A DNA stretch of 37,993 nt from Bacteroidales bacterium (GTDB taxonomy: Bacteria > Bacteroidota > Bacteroidia > Bacteroidales > UBA932): contig JAKSJP010000025.1 in assembly GCA_024398105.1 (NCBI GenBank), forward strand, positions 1-37,993, read 5' to 3'. Positions within the stretch are counted from its first letter, which is position 1. Each line of letters starts with the position of its first letter. The notes below the pieces were generated by a model that saw only the letters and a program-made list of their open reading frames with translations, was not told the origin of the DNA and ran no database searches. Below, in pieces: positions 6,992 through 15,514 of this stretch. The translations under genes were made by a program, and so were the position numbers.

Positions 6992-9490
6992 CTATTTTCC
7001 TGACATCATTGAGTTGATGCTCTGTCCCATGCTCTCGCTGTTGAGCTGGCTGTCGTCTACGTTGACTCTCTTGGCCTTTCTGACTGAACCTGTGTTTCTT
7101 CCGAATGAGTAGGTGAGGCTTGCCTGGATCTGGCCCATAGGGATTGTCATTGAACTTGTAGATGTGAAGTTGATGCCGGTAGTTGTAGTTGTACTCTTCA
7201 TGCTGAGGCCGTCCTTTGTGAGCATTCCGCTGACTGAGAGGCTGAGCCTGTTGTCGAGCAGTGACTTGCTTGCGCTGAGGTTGAGCATGCTCATGCCGTC
7301 TGACTTGCCCTGGAGGGTTACCCTTCCACCTGCGAGGATGAGGTTTGCGCTGAGTCTGATGTCACCTGGGATTGTCTGCTGGAGACCGATCATCGCTGTC
7401 TGTGTCCATCCGCTGTTGCTCTGTCCGAGGACTTCGCTGCTGAGGTCAGTGTAGCCGAGGGAACCGTTGATGGTGATCCTGGTCTGCTTCCAAGGAGTGT
7501 ACATGATGAATGCGTTGAGTCCTGTAGTGCTGCTTGATACGATGTTGCCGTAGGTTGTGTTGAGGATGTTGTTGCTGTCCATGAAGCTGTACTGTGAGAT
7601 GCCGTCAGGAGAGAGGGTGTATCTGAGTGTGGCATTTACCATGAGCTTCGGTGTGTAGAGGTTGTATACGAGGTTGAGGTTGTGGCTGTTGTCAGTCGAG
7701 AGGTTGGTGTTGCCATAGCTGAGCTGTGTAGGGTCTGTAGTGTCGATGTAAGGGTTGAGGTATGAGATACCTGGGCGGCTTACTCTCATGTTGTAGGAAA
7801 GACCGATGTTCTGGGTGTTGCTGATATTGTACTGGAGGCTTGCTGCCGGAACGAGGTTTCCGTATCTGATGCTGAAGTCTTCGCCCTGCCCTGCTGCGTA
7901 GCTGACGTCCTGCCATGTGTACTCGTAGCGGAGACCGCCCTTTACACCGAGATTGCCGAACTTTCCGTTGTACTCAGCATAGACTGCACCGATGCTGTTG
8001 TAGAAGTCATAGTTGAGGCTGCCGTTCGCGGTAGGCTCGAAGATGCTGCCGTTCCATACATAGTTTGTCTGGTCTGAAGAGTTGTTCCTGTAGGTGAACT
8101 TGACACCTGTGGAGATGCTCTGGTTGAAGCTGATAGGGGTGATGAAGTCTGCCTGGATGCTGTGGCTGAGCGAGTTGCTCTTACCGTCTGCCTTCCTGTC
8201 GGTGAGGTCCATTCCGATCATCGATCCACTGTAGGTGTTGAGTGTGTTGTTGATGCTAGGGCTTGAGCTGAACTGGTAAGATACGAGGAAGTCTCTTCCA
8301 GGGGTCTCTGACCATGAGTGCTGGTAGTCTACAGATGCTGTGATGGAGTTGCTGGTGTTCTTGGTCTGGCTGGTTCCATCGTATCCGAAGGTTCCACCAG
8401 GAGTGGTGATGCTGGTAGCGTTCGTGCCGTCCATGGTTGAACCGAAGCTCATAAGGCCTGCGGATACTGACACTACGTTCTCTGAGTCGATCTCATAGTT
8501 GGCATTGAGGTTCACGAACTTTACAGGAGCCTTCATGCTGTTGTCACTGTGGGTGCTTGTCACGATGTCACCTGCCTCTGTCTGCTGGATTCTTTCCATA
8601 TCCATTACGGTGCCGTCCATGTTCTGGTTCATGATGTTGGCGTTGATGCCTGCGCTGACCTTTCCTTTCTGTACATTGTACATGACATTGCCGCCTACGC
8701 CCTTGTTCGATACGTTCACACCTACAGAACCGTACTGGCCGTCAGAGATCGATGAAGAACCTGTGCTGGCGACAGCTTCTGCGTTGGTGGTGATGTTCAG
8801 GACTCCGCCTGCGCCTTCTGCGTCATAGCGTACGCCAGGGTTTGTCACGACCTCGATGTTCTTTACGGAGCTGGCCGGCATGAACTTGAGGATCTGTGAA
8901 GGATTGGCAGAGATCATCTGGTTAGGCTTGCCGTCTACATAGACCTTGAAGTTGCTGCTGCCGTTGACAGTGATGTTGTCCTGACCGTCGACTGATACCA
9001 TAGGGACCTTCCTGAGCATGTCGAGGACTGTGCTGGTCTGTGCGTCGACGTCGTCTTCTACCTTGTAGGTCATCTTGTCGACATCCATCTTGACGAGAGT
9101 CTTCTGCTCTGTGATCGTCGCACCGTTGAGCATCTCTACGTCGTCCTCGACGAGGATGTCACCGAAGCTGTAGCTGTCATTGCCTTCGAGTGAGAAGTTG
9201 ATGCGTACGTCCTTCTTTCCGATGTTTGAATAGTAGAGGATGTAGTTTGCGTTTGAAGGAAGATCGTACTCGAACGCACCGTCCATGTCGGTGAGAGTAT
9301 AGGCGATTACCTTCGACGGGTCACTTGCGCTGAGGAACTGGACTGCAGAAAGACTCTCGGCCTCTCTGACGCCTGCGTTGAATGAGTTCTCTGAGAAGAT
9401 GTTTCCCTTTACTGTGGTGGTCTGTGTCTGTGCGAAGAGGTTTCCTGCGAAGAGAAGGAGAGCCGCTGCGATTGTCTGGAACTTTTTCAT
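6992..9490 (-). CDS. TonB-dependent-receptor-like outer-membrane beta-barrel protein
   Basis: The protein has 832 residues. A signal peptide (residues 1-20, cleavage after LFA) is followed by an N-terminal beta-sandwich of the carboxypeptidase-regulatory type (about 25-115, including DMDGAFEYDLP), a plug-like region (about 125-235, with VYVDGKPNQM and EVVTNPGVRYDAEGAGGVLNI) and a large beta-barrel matching the OMP_b-brl_3 style seen in Bacteroidota. After the last barrel strand (ASLTYSFGRN) there is a tail of about 35 polar residues ending SMMSGK. No SusD-like lipoprotein or glycan enzyme is adjacent, so this is not a polysaccharide utilisation locus. The kinase and LytTR genes follow in the same operon. 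The ligand is unknown; the protein could be a transporter, an adhesin or a signal-input barrel. Confidence 0.85.
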   Translation of the reverse strand: MKKFQTIAAALLLFAGNLFAQTQTTTVKGNIFSENSFNAGVREAESLSAVQFLSASDPSKVIAYTLTDMDGAFEYDLPSNANYILYYSNIGKKDVRINFSLEGNDSYSFGDILVEDDVEMLNGATITEQKTLVKMDVDKMTYKVEDDVDAQTSTVLDMLRKVPMVSVDGQDNITVNGSSNFKVYVDGKPNQMISANPSQILKFMPASSVKNIEVVTNPGVRYDAEGAGGVLNITTNAEAVASTGSSSISDGQYGSVGVNVSNKGVGGNVMYNVQKGKVSAGINANIMNQNMDGTVMDMERIQQTEAGDIVTSTHSDNSMKAPVKFVNLNANYEIDSENVVSVSAGLMSFGSTMDGTNATSITTPGGTFGYDGTSQTKNTSNSITASVDYQHSWSETPGRDFLVSYQFSSSPSINNTLNTYSGSMIGMDLTDRKADGKSNSLSHSIQADFITPISFNQSISTGVKFTYRNNSSDQTNYVWNGSIFEPTANGSLNYDFYNSIGAVYAEYNGKFGNLGVKGGLRYEYTWQDVSYAAGQGEDFSIRYGNLVPAASLQYNISNTQNIGLSYNMRVSRPGISYLNPYIDTTDPTQLSYGNTNLSTDNSHNLNLVYNLYTPKLMVNATLRYTLSPDGISQYSFMDSNNILNTTYGNIVSSSTTGLNAFIMYTPWKQTRITINGSLGYTDLSSEVLGQSNSGWTQTAMIGLQQTIPGDIRLSANLILAGGRVTLQGKSDGMSMLNLSASKSLLDNRLSLSVSGMLTKDGLSMKSTTTTTGINFTSTSSMTIPMGQIQASLTYSFGRNTGSVRKAKRVNVDDSQLNSESMGQSINSMMSGK

Positions 9491-9529
9491 ATCTGTGTTG
9501 TTTTTTTTGTTTCAATTTTGTTTCTGGTG

Positions 9530-9537
9530 CAAAGATG
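9530..9537 (-). promoter_or_regulatory. Possible -7 box for the OMP-kinase-LytTR operon
   Basis: On the minus strand this reads CATCTTTG, one base off TAnnTTTG, 39 bases before the OMP ATG at 9490. A weak -7 box with no obvious TTG partner would suit an activator-dependent promoter. The 21-bp-period repeat lies 29-68 bases upstream of it. Confidence 0.4.
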
Positions 9538-9566
9538 GCCAGAGAAACAACACGGATTTTCTTATT

Positions 9567-9598
9567 TAGACGAATCGCCCGATTTCATAGACGAATCG
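9567..9598 (-). promoter_or_regulatory. Direct repeat with 21-bp period, candidate LytTR operator
   Basis: The 11-mer TAGACGAATCG occurs exactly twice on the plus strand, at 9567-9577 and 9588-9598, with a 10-base gap and a 21-base period. Two direct repeats about two helical turns apart is the usual geometry for LytTR-domain regulators. The pair sits upstream of the operon encoding such a regulator, at about -40 to -75 from the likely transcription start. The repeat sequence itself does not closely match published LytTR consensus sites, so the assignment rests on geometry and context. Confidence 0.55.
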
Positions 9599-9607
9599 GC
9601 GTATTGT

Positions 9608-9644
9608 AAAAAAAAAGAGACAGGCTAGCTGTCTAGCTTGTCTC
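9608..9644 (-). terminator. Strong intrinsic terminator of the RNase G gene
   Basis: On the minus strand GAGACA-A-GCTAG-ACAG-CTAGC-C-TGTCTC forms a nearly perfect 28-base hairpin (9617-9644), followed by a run of nine T. The stem contains the RNase G stop codon at 9625-9627. Confidence 0.88.
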
Positions 9645-11196
9645 CTTTTTCAGTGTAGAATTCATTCTGCAGGACTGAGAAGTCGGTGACTTCAACCAGG
9701 TTGATCTTGCATTTGTACTTCCTTTTCCATTTGCCCAGATATGAGTTGATCAGACCTCTTGAAAGGTACGCGCCCAGAATAGGGCTTACCTTGAGAGTGA
9801 AGTTCTTGATCTCTTTGTCTGTAACATAGTACGACAGACGTCTCTCAATCTGTTCGTCGATCAGAAGGCTGGAGGTTATCTTTCCAGTACCATGGCACAC
9901 CGGACATGTCTCGGTAGTGTTGATCTCGGTTGCCGGTCTCACCCTGTGGCGGGTGATCTGCATGAGTCCGAATTTCGTAAGAGGAAGTACGTTGTGCTTC
10001 GCGCGGTCCTCGCTCATGAGCTCACACATATATTTATAGAGCTCGTTGCGGTGCTCGCCGGATTCCATGTCGATGAAGTCCACGATCACGATTCCTCCCA
10101 TGTCTCGAAGCCTCAGCTGCCTTGCGATCTCTTCTGCTGCGTAGCGGTTGACCTCATAGGTGTTGTCTTCCTGGTCGGTTGTCTTGGCACGTATGCCGCT
10201 GTTGACATCCACTACGTTCAATGCTTCTGTAGACTCGATTACCAGATATGCGCCCTGCTTGAGCGGCACCACCTTTCCGAATGAGCTCTTGATCTGCCTG
10301 GTGACCTCGAAATGGTCGAAGATCGGCTCTTTTCCTTCGTAAAGCTTCACGATTTTCTCCTGCTCGGGAGAAATGAGTGAGATGTACTTCTTGATGTCGT
10401 TGAACTCATGCTCGCTGTTCACGTAGACATTGGAGAACGAGTCATTGAGAAGGTCTCTCAGGATCGTGGTGGTCTTACTGTACTCGCTGAAGAGCGGCTG
10501 GACTGCCTTTGACTTCTCCAGCTTCTCCCATGAAGCTTCCCACTTGCCGATGAGCGACTTGAGCTCTGATACAAGGACTGCTGCGTTCTTGCCTTCTGCG
10601 GCTGTGCGGATGATTGCTCCGTAGTTCTTAGGGAGAATGCTCTTCACGAGCGTCTCGAGTCTTCTTTTCTCCTCCTTTGAGGAGATCTTCTGGGAAATAC
10701 TCACCTTCTCTGCGAAGGGGAGGAGTACAATGTTCCTTCCTGCTAATGAAATCTCTGCAGTCAGTCTTGAACCTTTTGTGGAAATCGGCTCCTTGACTAT
10801 CTGGGCGATTATCATCTGGTCTTTCTTCAGCACATTCTCAATCCTGCCTTCCTTCTCGAGGATAGGGCCGATCTTTATCTGTGAATAGAGATCCTTTGAG
10901 TTTGTGTTGGAGTTTGTCCTGCGGACGAACTCGTCGAAAGAACTGAAATAAAGTCCGAGGTCCAGATAGTGTACAAAGGCTTCTTTTTCATCTCCGATAT
11001 CCACGAAGGCCGCATTCAGGGCGGGCATTACTTTTTTCACTTTTCCGAGGTACACGTCCCCGACTGTGAAGCTTCGCCCTGAGATGGACTCGGTGTTAAG
11101 TTCGATCAGCCTGTGGTTTTCCTGCAGGGCGATCCGAACTTCTGTCGATCCAACATCGACGATCAGATCTTTTAAAAGTTCCTTTTCTGATTCCAT
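9625..11196 (-). CDS. rng: Ribonuclease E/G family endoribonuclease
   Basis: A single-strand-specific endoribonuclease that processes rRNA precursors and starts mRNA decay. At 523 residues it has the short RNase G form without the long RNase E scaffold. An S1 RNA-binding domain (about 38-130: VGDVYLGKVKKVMPALNAAFVDIG) is followed by the catalytic region, with the metal-binding aspartate motif NVVDVNSG and IVIVDFIDM. The zinc-link CPVCHGTG, with two cysteines, lies near residue 430. The gene is downstream of the HU and mS38-like genes but separated from them by a terminator; no TAnnTTTG box lies directly before its ATG, so it may depend on read-through. Confidence 0.93.
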   Translation of the reverse strand: MESEKELLKDLIVDVGSTEVRIALQENHRLIELNTESISGRSFTVGDVYLGKVKKVMPALNAAFVDIGDEKEAFVHYLDLGLYFSSFDEFVRRTNSNTNSKDLYSQIKIGPILEKEGRIENVLKKDQMIIAQIVKEPISTKGSRLTAEISLAGRNIVLLPFAEKVSISQKISSKEEKRRLETLVKSILPKNYGAIIRTAAEGKNAAVLVSELKSLIGKWEASWEKLEKSKAVQPLFSEYSKTTTILRDLLNDSFSNVYVNSEHEFNDIKKYISLISPEQEKIVKLYEGKEPIFDHFEVTRQIKSSFGKVVPLKQGAYLVIESTEALNVVDVNSGIRAKTTDQEDNTYEVNRYAAEEIARQLRLRDMGGIVIVDFIDMESGEHRNELYKYMCELMSEDRAKHNVLPLTKFGLMQITRHRVRPATEINTTETCPVCHGTGKITSSLLIDEQIERRLSYYVTDKEIKNFTLKVSPILGAYLSRGLINSYLGKWKRKYKCKINLVEVTDFSVLQNEFYTEKGDKLDS

Positions 11197-11240
11197 CAGA
11201 AATTTCAGATTGTTGATAGGGAGGAAAATCCTCGTAGCAA

Positions 11241-11275
11241 AACAAAAAGGGCCTCCGGAACTTCCGGCCAGCCCT
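11241..11275 (-). terminator. Intrinsic terminator after the small ribosomal-protein gene
   Basis: On the minus strand GGGC-tgg-CCGGAA-g-TTCCGG-ag-GCCC folds into a stem over 11249-11275 and is followed by TTTTTGTTTTG. It lies 40 bases after the stop of the 29-residue gene and about 45 bases before the RNase G start, so it separates the two or attenuates read-through. Confidence 0.82.
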
Positions 11276-11314
11276 TCTCTCTTAGCTTACTGCTAAAATG
11301 GCAGACACAGAAGA

Positions 11315-11404
11315 TTACTTCTTCTTATGTCTGTTCTTGCGCAAACGCTTTTTACGCTTGTGCGTAGCCATCTTGTGGCGTTTGTGCTTCTTACCGTTTG
11401 GCAT
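11315..11404 (-). CDS. 29-residue basic ribosomal protein, mS38/bS22-like (AURKAIP1/COX24 domain)
   Basis: The gene encodes 29 residues, starting MPNGKKHKRHKM and ending KNRHKKK, and more than half are Lys, Arg or His. The core KRHKMATHKRKKRLRK fits the AURKAIP1/COX24 (DUF1713) motif of mitochondrial mS38 and of the small actinobacterial protein bS22, which binds the small ribosomal subunit near the decoding centre. Very similar tiny genes occur widely in Bacteroidota by my recollection. It starts 21 bases after the HU stop in the same direction and is followed by a terminator, so the two are co-transcribed. Its length puts it below common gene-calling cut-offs. The ribosomal role is inferred from the family. 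Confidence 0.85.
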   Translation of the reverse strand: MPNGKKHKRHKMATHKRKKRLRKNRHKKK

Positions 11405-11425
11405 ATTGATAAAGTTTTAAATGAA

Positions 11426-11701
11426 TTATTTCTTTACTGACGCAACGAAAACCTTCGCTGGCTTGAAAGCTGGGATGTCGTGTGCAGGAATTGTCATAGT
11501 GGTGTTCCTGGTGATGTTTCTGGCTGCCTTCTCTGCTCTGTGCTTGATGATGAAGCTGCCGAAACCACGAAGGTAAACTGGCTCACCCTTTGCGAGAGAC
11601 TCCTTGATGCTCTCCATGCTAGCCTCGATCACTGTCTGAACTGCTGTCTTCTCAATTCCAGTTGACTTAGCAACCTCGTTTACGATATCTGCCTTTGTCA
11701 T
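11426..11701 (-). CDS. hup: HU family nucleoid DNA-binding protein
   Basis: A 91-residue histone-like protein that bends DNA non-specifically as a dimer in the nucleoid; length and sequence are typical of HU (PF00216). The N-terminal helices MTKADIVNEVAKSTGIEKTAV are followed by the beta-arm region with RGFGSFIIKHRAEKAARNITRN and the DNA-intercalating-arm equivalent TTMTIPAHDIPAFKP. IHF subunits are related, but nothing here points to a heterodimer partner. It has a well-formed promoter at 11797-11826 with a leader of about 90 bases, and the small mS38-like ribosomal gene follows in the same transcript. Confidence 0.95.
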   Translation of the reverse strand: MTKADIVNEVAKSTGIEKTAVQTVIEASMESIKESLAKGEPVYLRGFGSFIIKHRAEKAARNITRNTTMTIPAHDIPAFKPAKVFVASVKK

Positions 11702-11796
11702 AATTTAAAGTTTGTTTTTGTTTAGTATTTATATTTTCACTTAGATAGGTAGTCGGGAATTAACTCGCTCCTTTTGCTTTGGTTGCAAATAGGTTA

Positions 11797-11826
11797 CAAA
11801 TTTAATCTGTTTTTGTGAAAGAACAA
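11797..11826 (-). promoter_or_regulatory. Primary sigma promoter of the HU operon
   Basis: On the minus strand TTG (11824-11826) is followed after exactly 19 bases by TAAATTTG (11797-11804), a full match to the Bacteroidota -33/-7 promoter. Transcription should start near 11791, leaving a leader of about 90 A/T-rich bases before the HU ATG. Confidence 0.75.
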
Positions 11827-11868
11827 AACTTTTACCTTCTTTTGGCTACCTTTTTTATGGCATAGAGA

Positions 11869-11898
11869 TTGACTATTATATATATCGGCATATTTTCT
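11869..11898 (+). promoter_or_regulatory. Possible lon promoter
   Basis: TTG at 11869-11871 is followed after 19 bases by TATTTTCT (11891-11898), a partial match to TAnnTTTG. The last two positions deviate, so this is a weak candidate. It would place the start of transcription just before the ATG at 11916. Confidence 0.35.
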
Positions 11899-11915
11899 GG
11901 GCATTTTATGACAAA

Positions 11916-14378
11916 ATGGCATACATGTCCGGACTGCCGTCTTTACACATTGATTATAATATGAATAATAATAACGATAACATGAACGACCTTTTCTCCC
12001 CAGGTGGAGCTGAGGTAAGCATCATCCCGGTGATGTCAGGAGAGGCTCCGGTCCATTTCAATCCGAGTGACCTCCCGTCGAATCTTCCGGTCCTTGCACT
12101 CCGCAACGCGGTCCTGTTCCCAGGAACCATCTTCCCTGTCACGATCGGCAGGGAGAAGTCCCTCAGGCTCATCGATGACGCGCAGAGCACCAATGCGTTC
12201 ATCGCCTGCATCCCGCAGCTGAATGTCGCAGTAGAGGATCCTGTCGACCTCGTGGACCTCTCGGAATATGGTACCGTGGCCAAGATCGTCAAGACCTTCG
12301 AGATGCCGGACGGTACGGTCTCGGCTGTCCTCCAGGGACTTGGAAGGATACATCTCGACTTCATCACCCATGTCGAGCCATATCTTCGCGGAAACATAAC
12401 ATACCAGGCTGACATCGATGCTGACATGGCAGACAAGAGTGTCAGGATGATCAGCGAATCCCTGAAAGAGAAGGCCGGCACGATCCTGAAGTCTTCGTCT
12501 TTCGCACCGAAGGAGGCTGTCACTGCTCTCCATTCGATCGAGGATTTCGGCTTCCTCGTCAATTTCATCGCGACCACCATCGAGATTGACAACTTCACAG
12601 AGAAGATTTCTCTCCTTAAATATAATTCGCTCAAGGAAAGGGCGATGGGCCTGCTGTCTATACTCAACCGCCAGCTCGAGCTCCTCAAGATCAAGCAGGA
12701 GATCAACGCCAAGGTGAAGTCTGAGATCGACCAGCAGCAGAGAGAGTACTACCTCAACAACCAGCTCCGTACCATCCAGGAGGAACTTGGCATGGACGGA
12801 GATGAAGATTTCAACCGCATGCGTGAGGCTGCGGCTGCAAAGGACTGGCCGGAGTCTGTCATGCAGATCTTCGAGAAGGAACTTGCCAAGCTTGAGAGAT
12901 ACAATCCTTCCGCACCTGAGTACAGCATTCAGTACAACTATCTCCAGTTCATGCTCGACCTCCCATGGAACCATATCTCGGAGGATGTGTATGACCTGGC
13001 GAAGGCAAAGAAGATCCTCGACAAGGACCATTATGGTCTCGACAAGGTCAAGGAAAGGATCATCGAGTACCTTGCGGTCCTCAAGCTCAAGGGAAACATG
13101 AAGTCTCCTATCCTCTGTCTCTACGGCCCTCCGGGAGTCGGCAAGACCAGCCTTGGAAAGTCCATCGCGAAGTCACTCGGAAGGCAGTATGTCAGGATCG
13201 CGCTCGGCGGCATGCACGACGAGGCTGAGATCAGAGGACATAGAAAGACCTATGTCGGCGCTCTCCCTGGACGCGTGCTCAACGCGATCAGCCGTGCCGG
13301 CACCTCGAATCCTGTGATCGTGCTCGACGAGATCGACAAACTCTCGAGCGACTTCAAGGGCGACCCTTCTTCAGCGCTGCTGGAAGCTCTTGACCCGGAG
13401 CAGAATACGACATTCCATGATAATTATCTCGACATCGACTACGATCTCTCGAAGGTGATGTTCATCACCACGGCCAACACGATCTCGACCATCCAGCCGG
13501 CCCTTCTCGACCGTATGGAACTGATCAATGTCAGCGGCTATCTCGAGGAAGAGAAGATGGAGATCGCCAGGCAGTTCCTCGTCCCTAAGCAGCTCGAGGA
13601 GCATGGCATAGAGAAGAACGCCCTGAAGATCAGCAAGAGTGCGCTTTCGCAGATCATCGACAAGTATACCCACGAGTCTGGCGTCCGCGGACTTGAGAAG
13701 CAGATCGCGAAGATCGCCAGGGTGACAGCCAGGAAGAAGGTGATGGAAGAGGAATGCCCTGCGACCATCAAGCCCGAGCATCTCAAGGAGTATCTCGGCC
13801 TCCCTGTCGCATTCCATGACAAGCAGGAAGGAAATGAGGGTGTCGGCGTAGTGACCGGCCTTGCATGGACTTCTGTCGGCGGAGAGATTCTTTTCGTAGA
13901 GAGCTCGGTGAGCGAGGGCAAGGGAATGCTCTCGATGACAGGTAACCTCGGAGATGTCATGAAAGAGTCCTCTACAATCGGATACCAGTACATCAAGGCC
14001 CATCCGGAGGTGGCAGGCCTTACATACGAGGAGTTCTCTAAGAAGGACATCCATGTCCATGTCCCTGAAGGCGCGACTCCTAAGGACGGTCCTTCAGCAG
14101 GTATAACCATGGTCAGCTCGATGGTGTCAGCCCTCAGGGGACAGGCCGTCAGGAGCGGCATCGCGATGACAGGTGAGATGACCCTCAGAGGCAAGGTGCT
14201 GCCTGTCGGAGGCATCAAGGAGAAGATCCTTGCCGCCAAGAGAGCCGGAGTGACTACCATCGTAATCTGCGAGGATAACAGAAAAGATATCGAGGACATC
14301 AAGGAAATATACGTAAAAGGTCTTACCTTTGTCTATGTCAGGACGATTGATGATGTCCTGAAGTATATTTTTGACTGA
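11916..14378 (+). CDS. lon: ATP-dependent protease Lon
   Basis: A cytosolic AAA+ serine protease degrading misfolded and regulatory proteins. The protein has 820 residues from ATG 11916; an ATG at 11961 that opens an Asn-rich stretch ([12 protein letters not shown]) would give 805 residues and is equally plausible. The N-terminal LON substrate-binding domain starts near residue 47 ([15 protein letters not shown]) and is followed by a coiled region (about 245-300). The AAA+ module has Walker A GPPGVGKT at about 404 and Walker [10 protein letters not shown]. The protease domain has catalytic S727 in KDGPSAGIT and K768 in [14 protein letters not shown]. The stop overlaps the ung ATG, so lon-ung-coaD are translationally coupled. 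Confidence 0.96.
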   Translation: MAYMSGLPSLHIDYNMNNNNDNMNDLFSPGGAEVSIIPVMSGEAPVHFNPSDLPSNLPVLALRNAVLFPGTIFPVTIGREKSLRLIDDAQSTNAFIACIPQLNVAVEDPVDLVDLSEYGTVAKIVKTFEMPDGTVSAVLQGLGRIHLDFITHVEPYLRGNITYQADIDADMADKSVRMISESLKEKAGTILKSSSFAPKEAVTALHSIEDFGFLVNFIATTIEIDNFTEKISLLKYNSLKERAMGLLSILNRQLELLKIKQEINAKVKSEIDQQQREYYLNNQLRTIQEELGMDGDEDFNRMREAAAAKDWPESVMQIFEKELAKLERYNPSAPEYSIQYNYLQFMLDLPWNHISEDVYDLAKAKKILDKDHYGLDKVKERIIEYLAVLKLKGNMKSPILCLYGPPGVGKTSLGKSIAKSLGRQYVRIALGGMHDEAEIRGHRKTYVGALPGRVLNAISRAGTSNPVIVLDEIDKLSSDFKGDPSSALLEALDPEQNTTFHDNYLDIDYDLSKVMFITTANTISTIQPALLDRMELINVSGYLEEEKMEIARQFLVPKQLEEHGIEKNALKISKSALSQIIDKYTHESGVRGLEKQIAKIARVTARKKVMEEECPATIKPEHLKEYLGLPVAFHDKQEGNEGVGVVTGLAWTSVGGEILFVESSVSEGKGMLSMTGNLGDVMKESSTIGYQYIKAHPEVAGLTYEEFSKKDIHVHVPEGATPKDGPSAGITMVSSMVSALRGQAVRSGIAMTGEMTLRGKVLPVGGIKEKILAAKRAGVTTIVICEDNRKDIEDIKEIYVKGLTFVYVRTIDDVLKYIFD

Positions 14379-15046
14379 TGGACGTTAAAATAGAACAATC
14401 TTGGAAAAATGCACTGCGTGGCGAGTTCGAGAAACCGTACTTTGCTTCGCTGGTGCATTTTCTGCATCAGGAGAAGGCTGCCGGAAAGACCATCTATCCT
14501 CCCGGAAGCCAGATATTCAAGGCCTTTGAGCTGACTCCGGTAGACCAGCTGAAGGTAGTGATCCTCGGACAGGATCCTTACCATGGATATGGACAGGCCA
14601 TGGGCCTGTCGTTCTCCGTCCCGGAGGGCGTCAAGGCTCCACCTTCGTTGAAGAACATCTTCAAGGAGATCGAGACTGACCTTGGGGTGAAGATGAGCGG
14701 CAGTCCTGACCTTCAGCCTTGGGCAAGGCAGGGAGTGCTCCTGCTCAACGCCATCCTTACAGTCCAGGAGGCCTCGCCGGCATCCCACAGCAGGATAGGC
14801 TGGCAGGAATTCACTGATGCCGTGATCAGATATATATCAGACAATTGCGACGGAGTGGTGTTCCTGCTCTGGGGCAATTTCGCAAGGAGCAAGAAAGCTC
14901 TCATAGACACGGGCCGCCACCATGTGCTCGAGGCCGCGCATCCGTCTCCGCTTGCCGGAGGTGCCTTCTTCGGATGCCGCCATTTCTCGAAGACAAACCA
15001 GATACTTGAGGAAGAAGGCAAGGAGCCTATCAATTGGCAGATATGA
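14378..15046 (+). CDS. ung: Uracil-DNA glycosylase, family 1
   Basis: It removes uracil from DNA to start base-excision repair. At 222 residues it has the family length. The water-activating loop GQDPYHGYGQAMGLSFSVP carries catalytic D66. The PPSLKNIFKEIETDL segment, the LLLNAILTVQ strand and the C-terminal minor-groove loop HPSPLAGGAFFGCRHFSKTN are all present. The ATG shares a base with the lon stop (TGATG) and the stop overlaps the coaD start (ATGA), so this is a coupled operon. Confidence 0.96.
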   Translation: MDVKIEQSWKNALRGEFEKPYFASLVHFLHQEKAAGKTIYPPGSQIFKAFELTPVDQLKVVILGQDPYHGYGQAMGLSFSVPEGVKAPPSLKNIFKEIETDLGVKMSGSPDLQPWARQGVLLLNAILTVQEASPASHSRIGWQEFTDAVIRYISDNCDGVVFLLWGNFARSKKALIDTGRHHVLEAAHPSPLAGGAFFGCRHFSKTNQILEEEGKEPINWQI

Positions 15047-15513
15047 TAAGAAAAGCAATATTCCCAGGATCCTTCGATCCTTTCACAGCGGGTCATCTGA
15101 ATATCCTCAACCGCGCCCTCACCATGTTCGACGAGGTCGTGGTCGCGATCGGTATCAACCAGGACAAGAGGGGATTCCTCACCATGGACCAGAGACTCGA
15201 GATCATCCGCAAGGCCACTGAAGGAATGAAGGGCGTGAGTGTCATCAAGTACGACAATCTCACCATCGATACATGTAAAGAGCTTGGAATCAAGCATATA
15301 GTCAGAGGTGTCAGGAACATGCTCGACTTCGAGACAGAGAGGTCGATCGCCGACATGAACCGTCGTATCGAACCGGATATCGAGACTATCATCATCCCTA
15401 CGTCACAGGAATTCGCGCACATCTCCTCTTCGGCCGTACGCGACATCCTCAAGCACAAGGGCGACACTACCCAGTTCATGCCTAAGGGCGTCCATCTTCC
15501 TGAAATCGACTGA
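15043..15513 (+). CDS. coaD: Phosphopantetheine adenylyltransferase CoaD
   Basis: It transfers AMP from ATP to 4'-phosphopantetheine, giving dephospho-CoA, the penultimate step of CoA synthesis. The 156-residue protein starts MIRKAIFPGSFDPFTAGH, with the nucleotidyltransferase TxGH motif at residues 15-18. The KHIVRGVRNMLDFETE segment and the C-terminal ISSSAVRDI nucleotide-binding motif are intact. The frame extends three codons upstream to a TTG at 15034; the ATG at 15043 overlapping the ung stop is the better start. The next gene begins one base after its stop. Confidence 0.96.
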   Translation: MIRKAIFPGSFDPFTAGHLNILNRALTMFDEVVVAIGINQDKRGFLTMDQRLEIIRKATEGMKGVSVIKYDNLTIDTCKELGIKHIVRGVRNMLDFETERSIADMNRRIEPDIETIIIPTSQEFAHISSSAVRDILKHKGDTTQFMPKGVHLPEID

Positions 15514-15514
15514 T

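Noticed and set aside
6992-9490. SusC-type receptor of a polysaccharide utilisation locus
   Set aside because: There is no SusD-like lipoprotein, glycosidase or anti-sigma partner nearby; the neighbours are a LytS kinase and a LytTR regulator.
12036-13031. Long minus-strand open frame of 331 codons antisense to lon
   Set aside because: It lies wholly inside the strongly supported lon gene, has no recognisable domain or start context, and long antisense frames are expected in this codon-biased, GC-rich gene.
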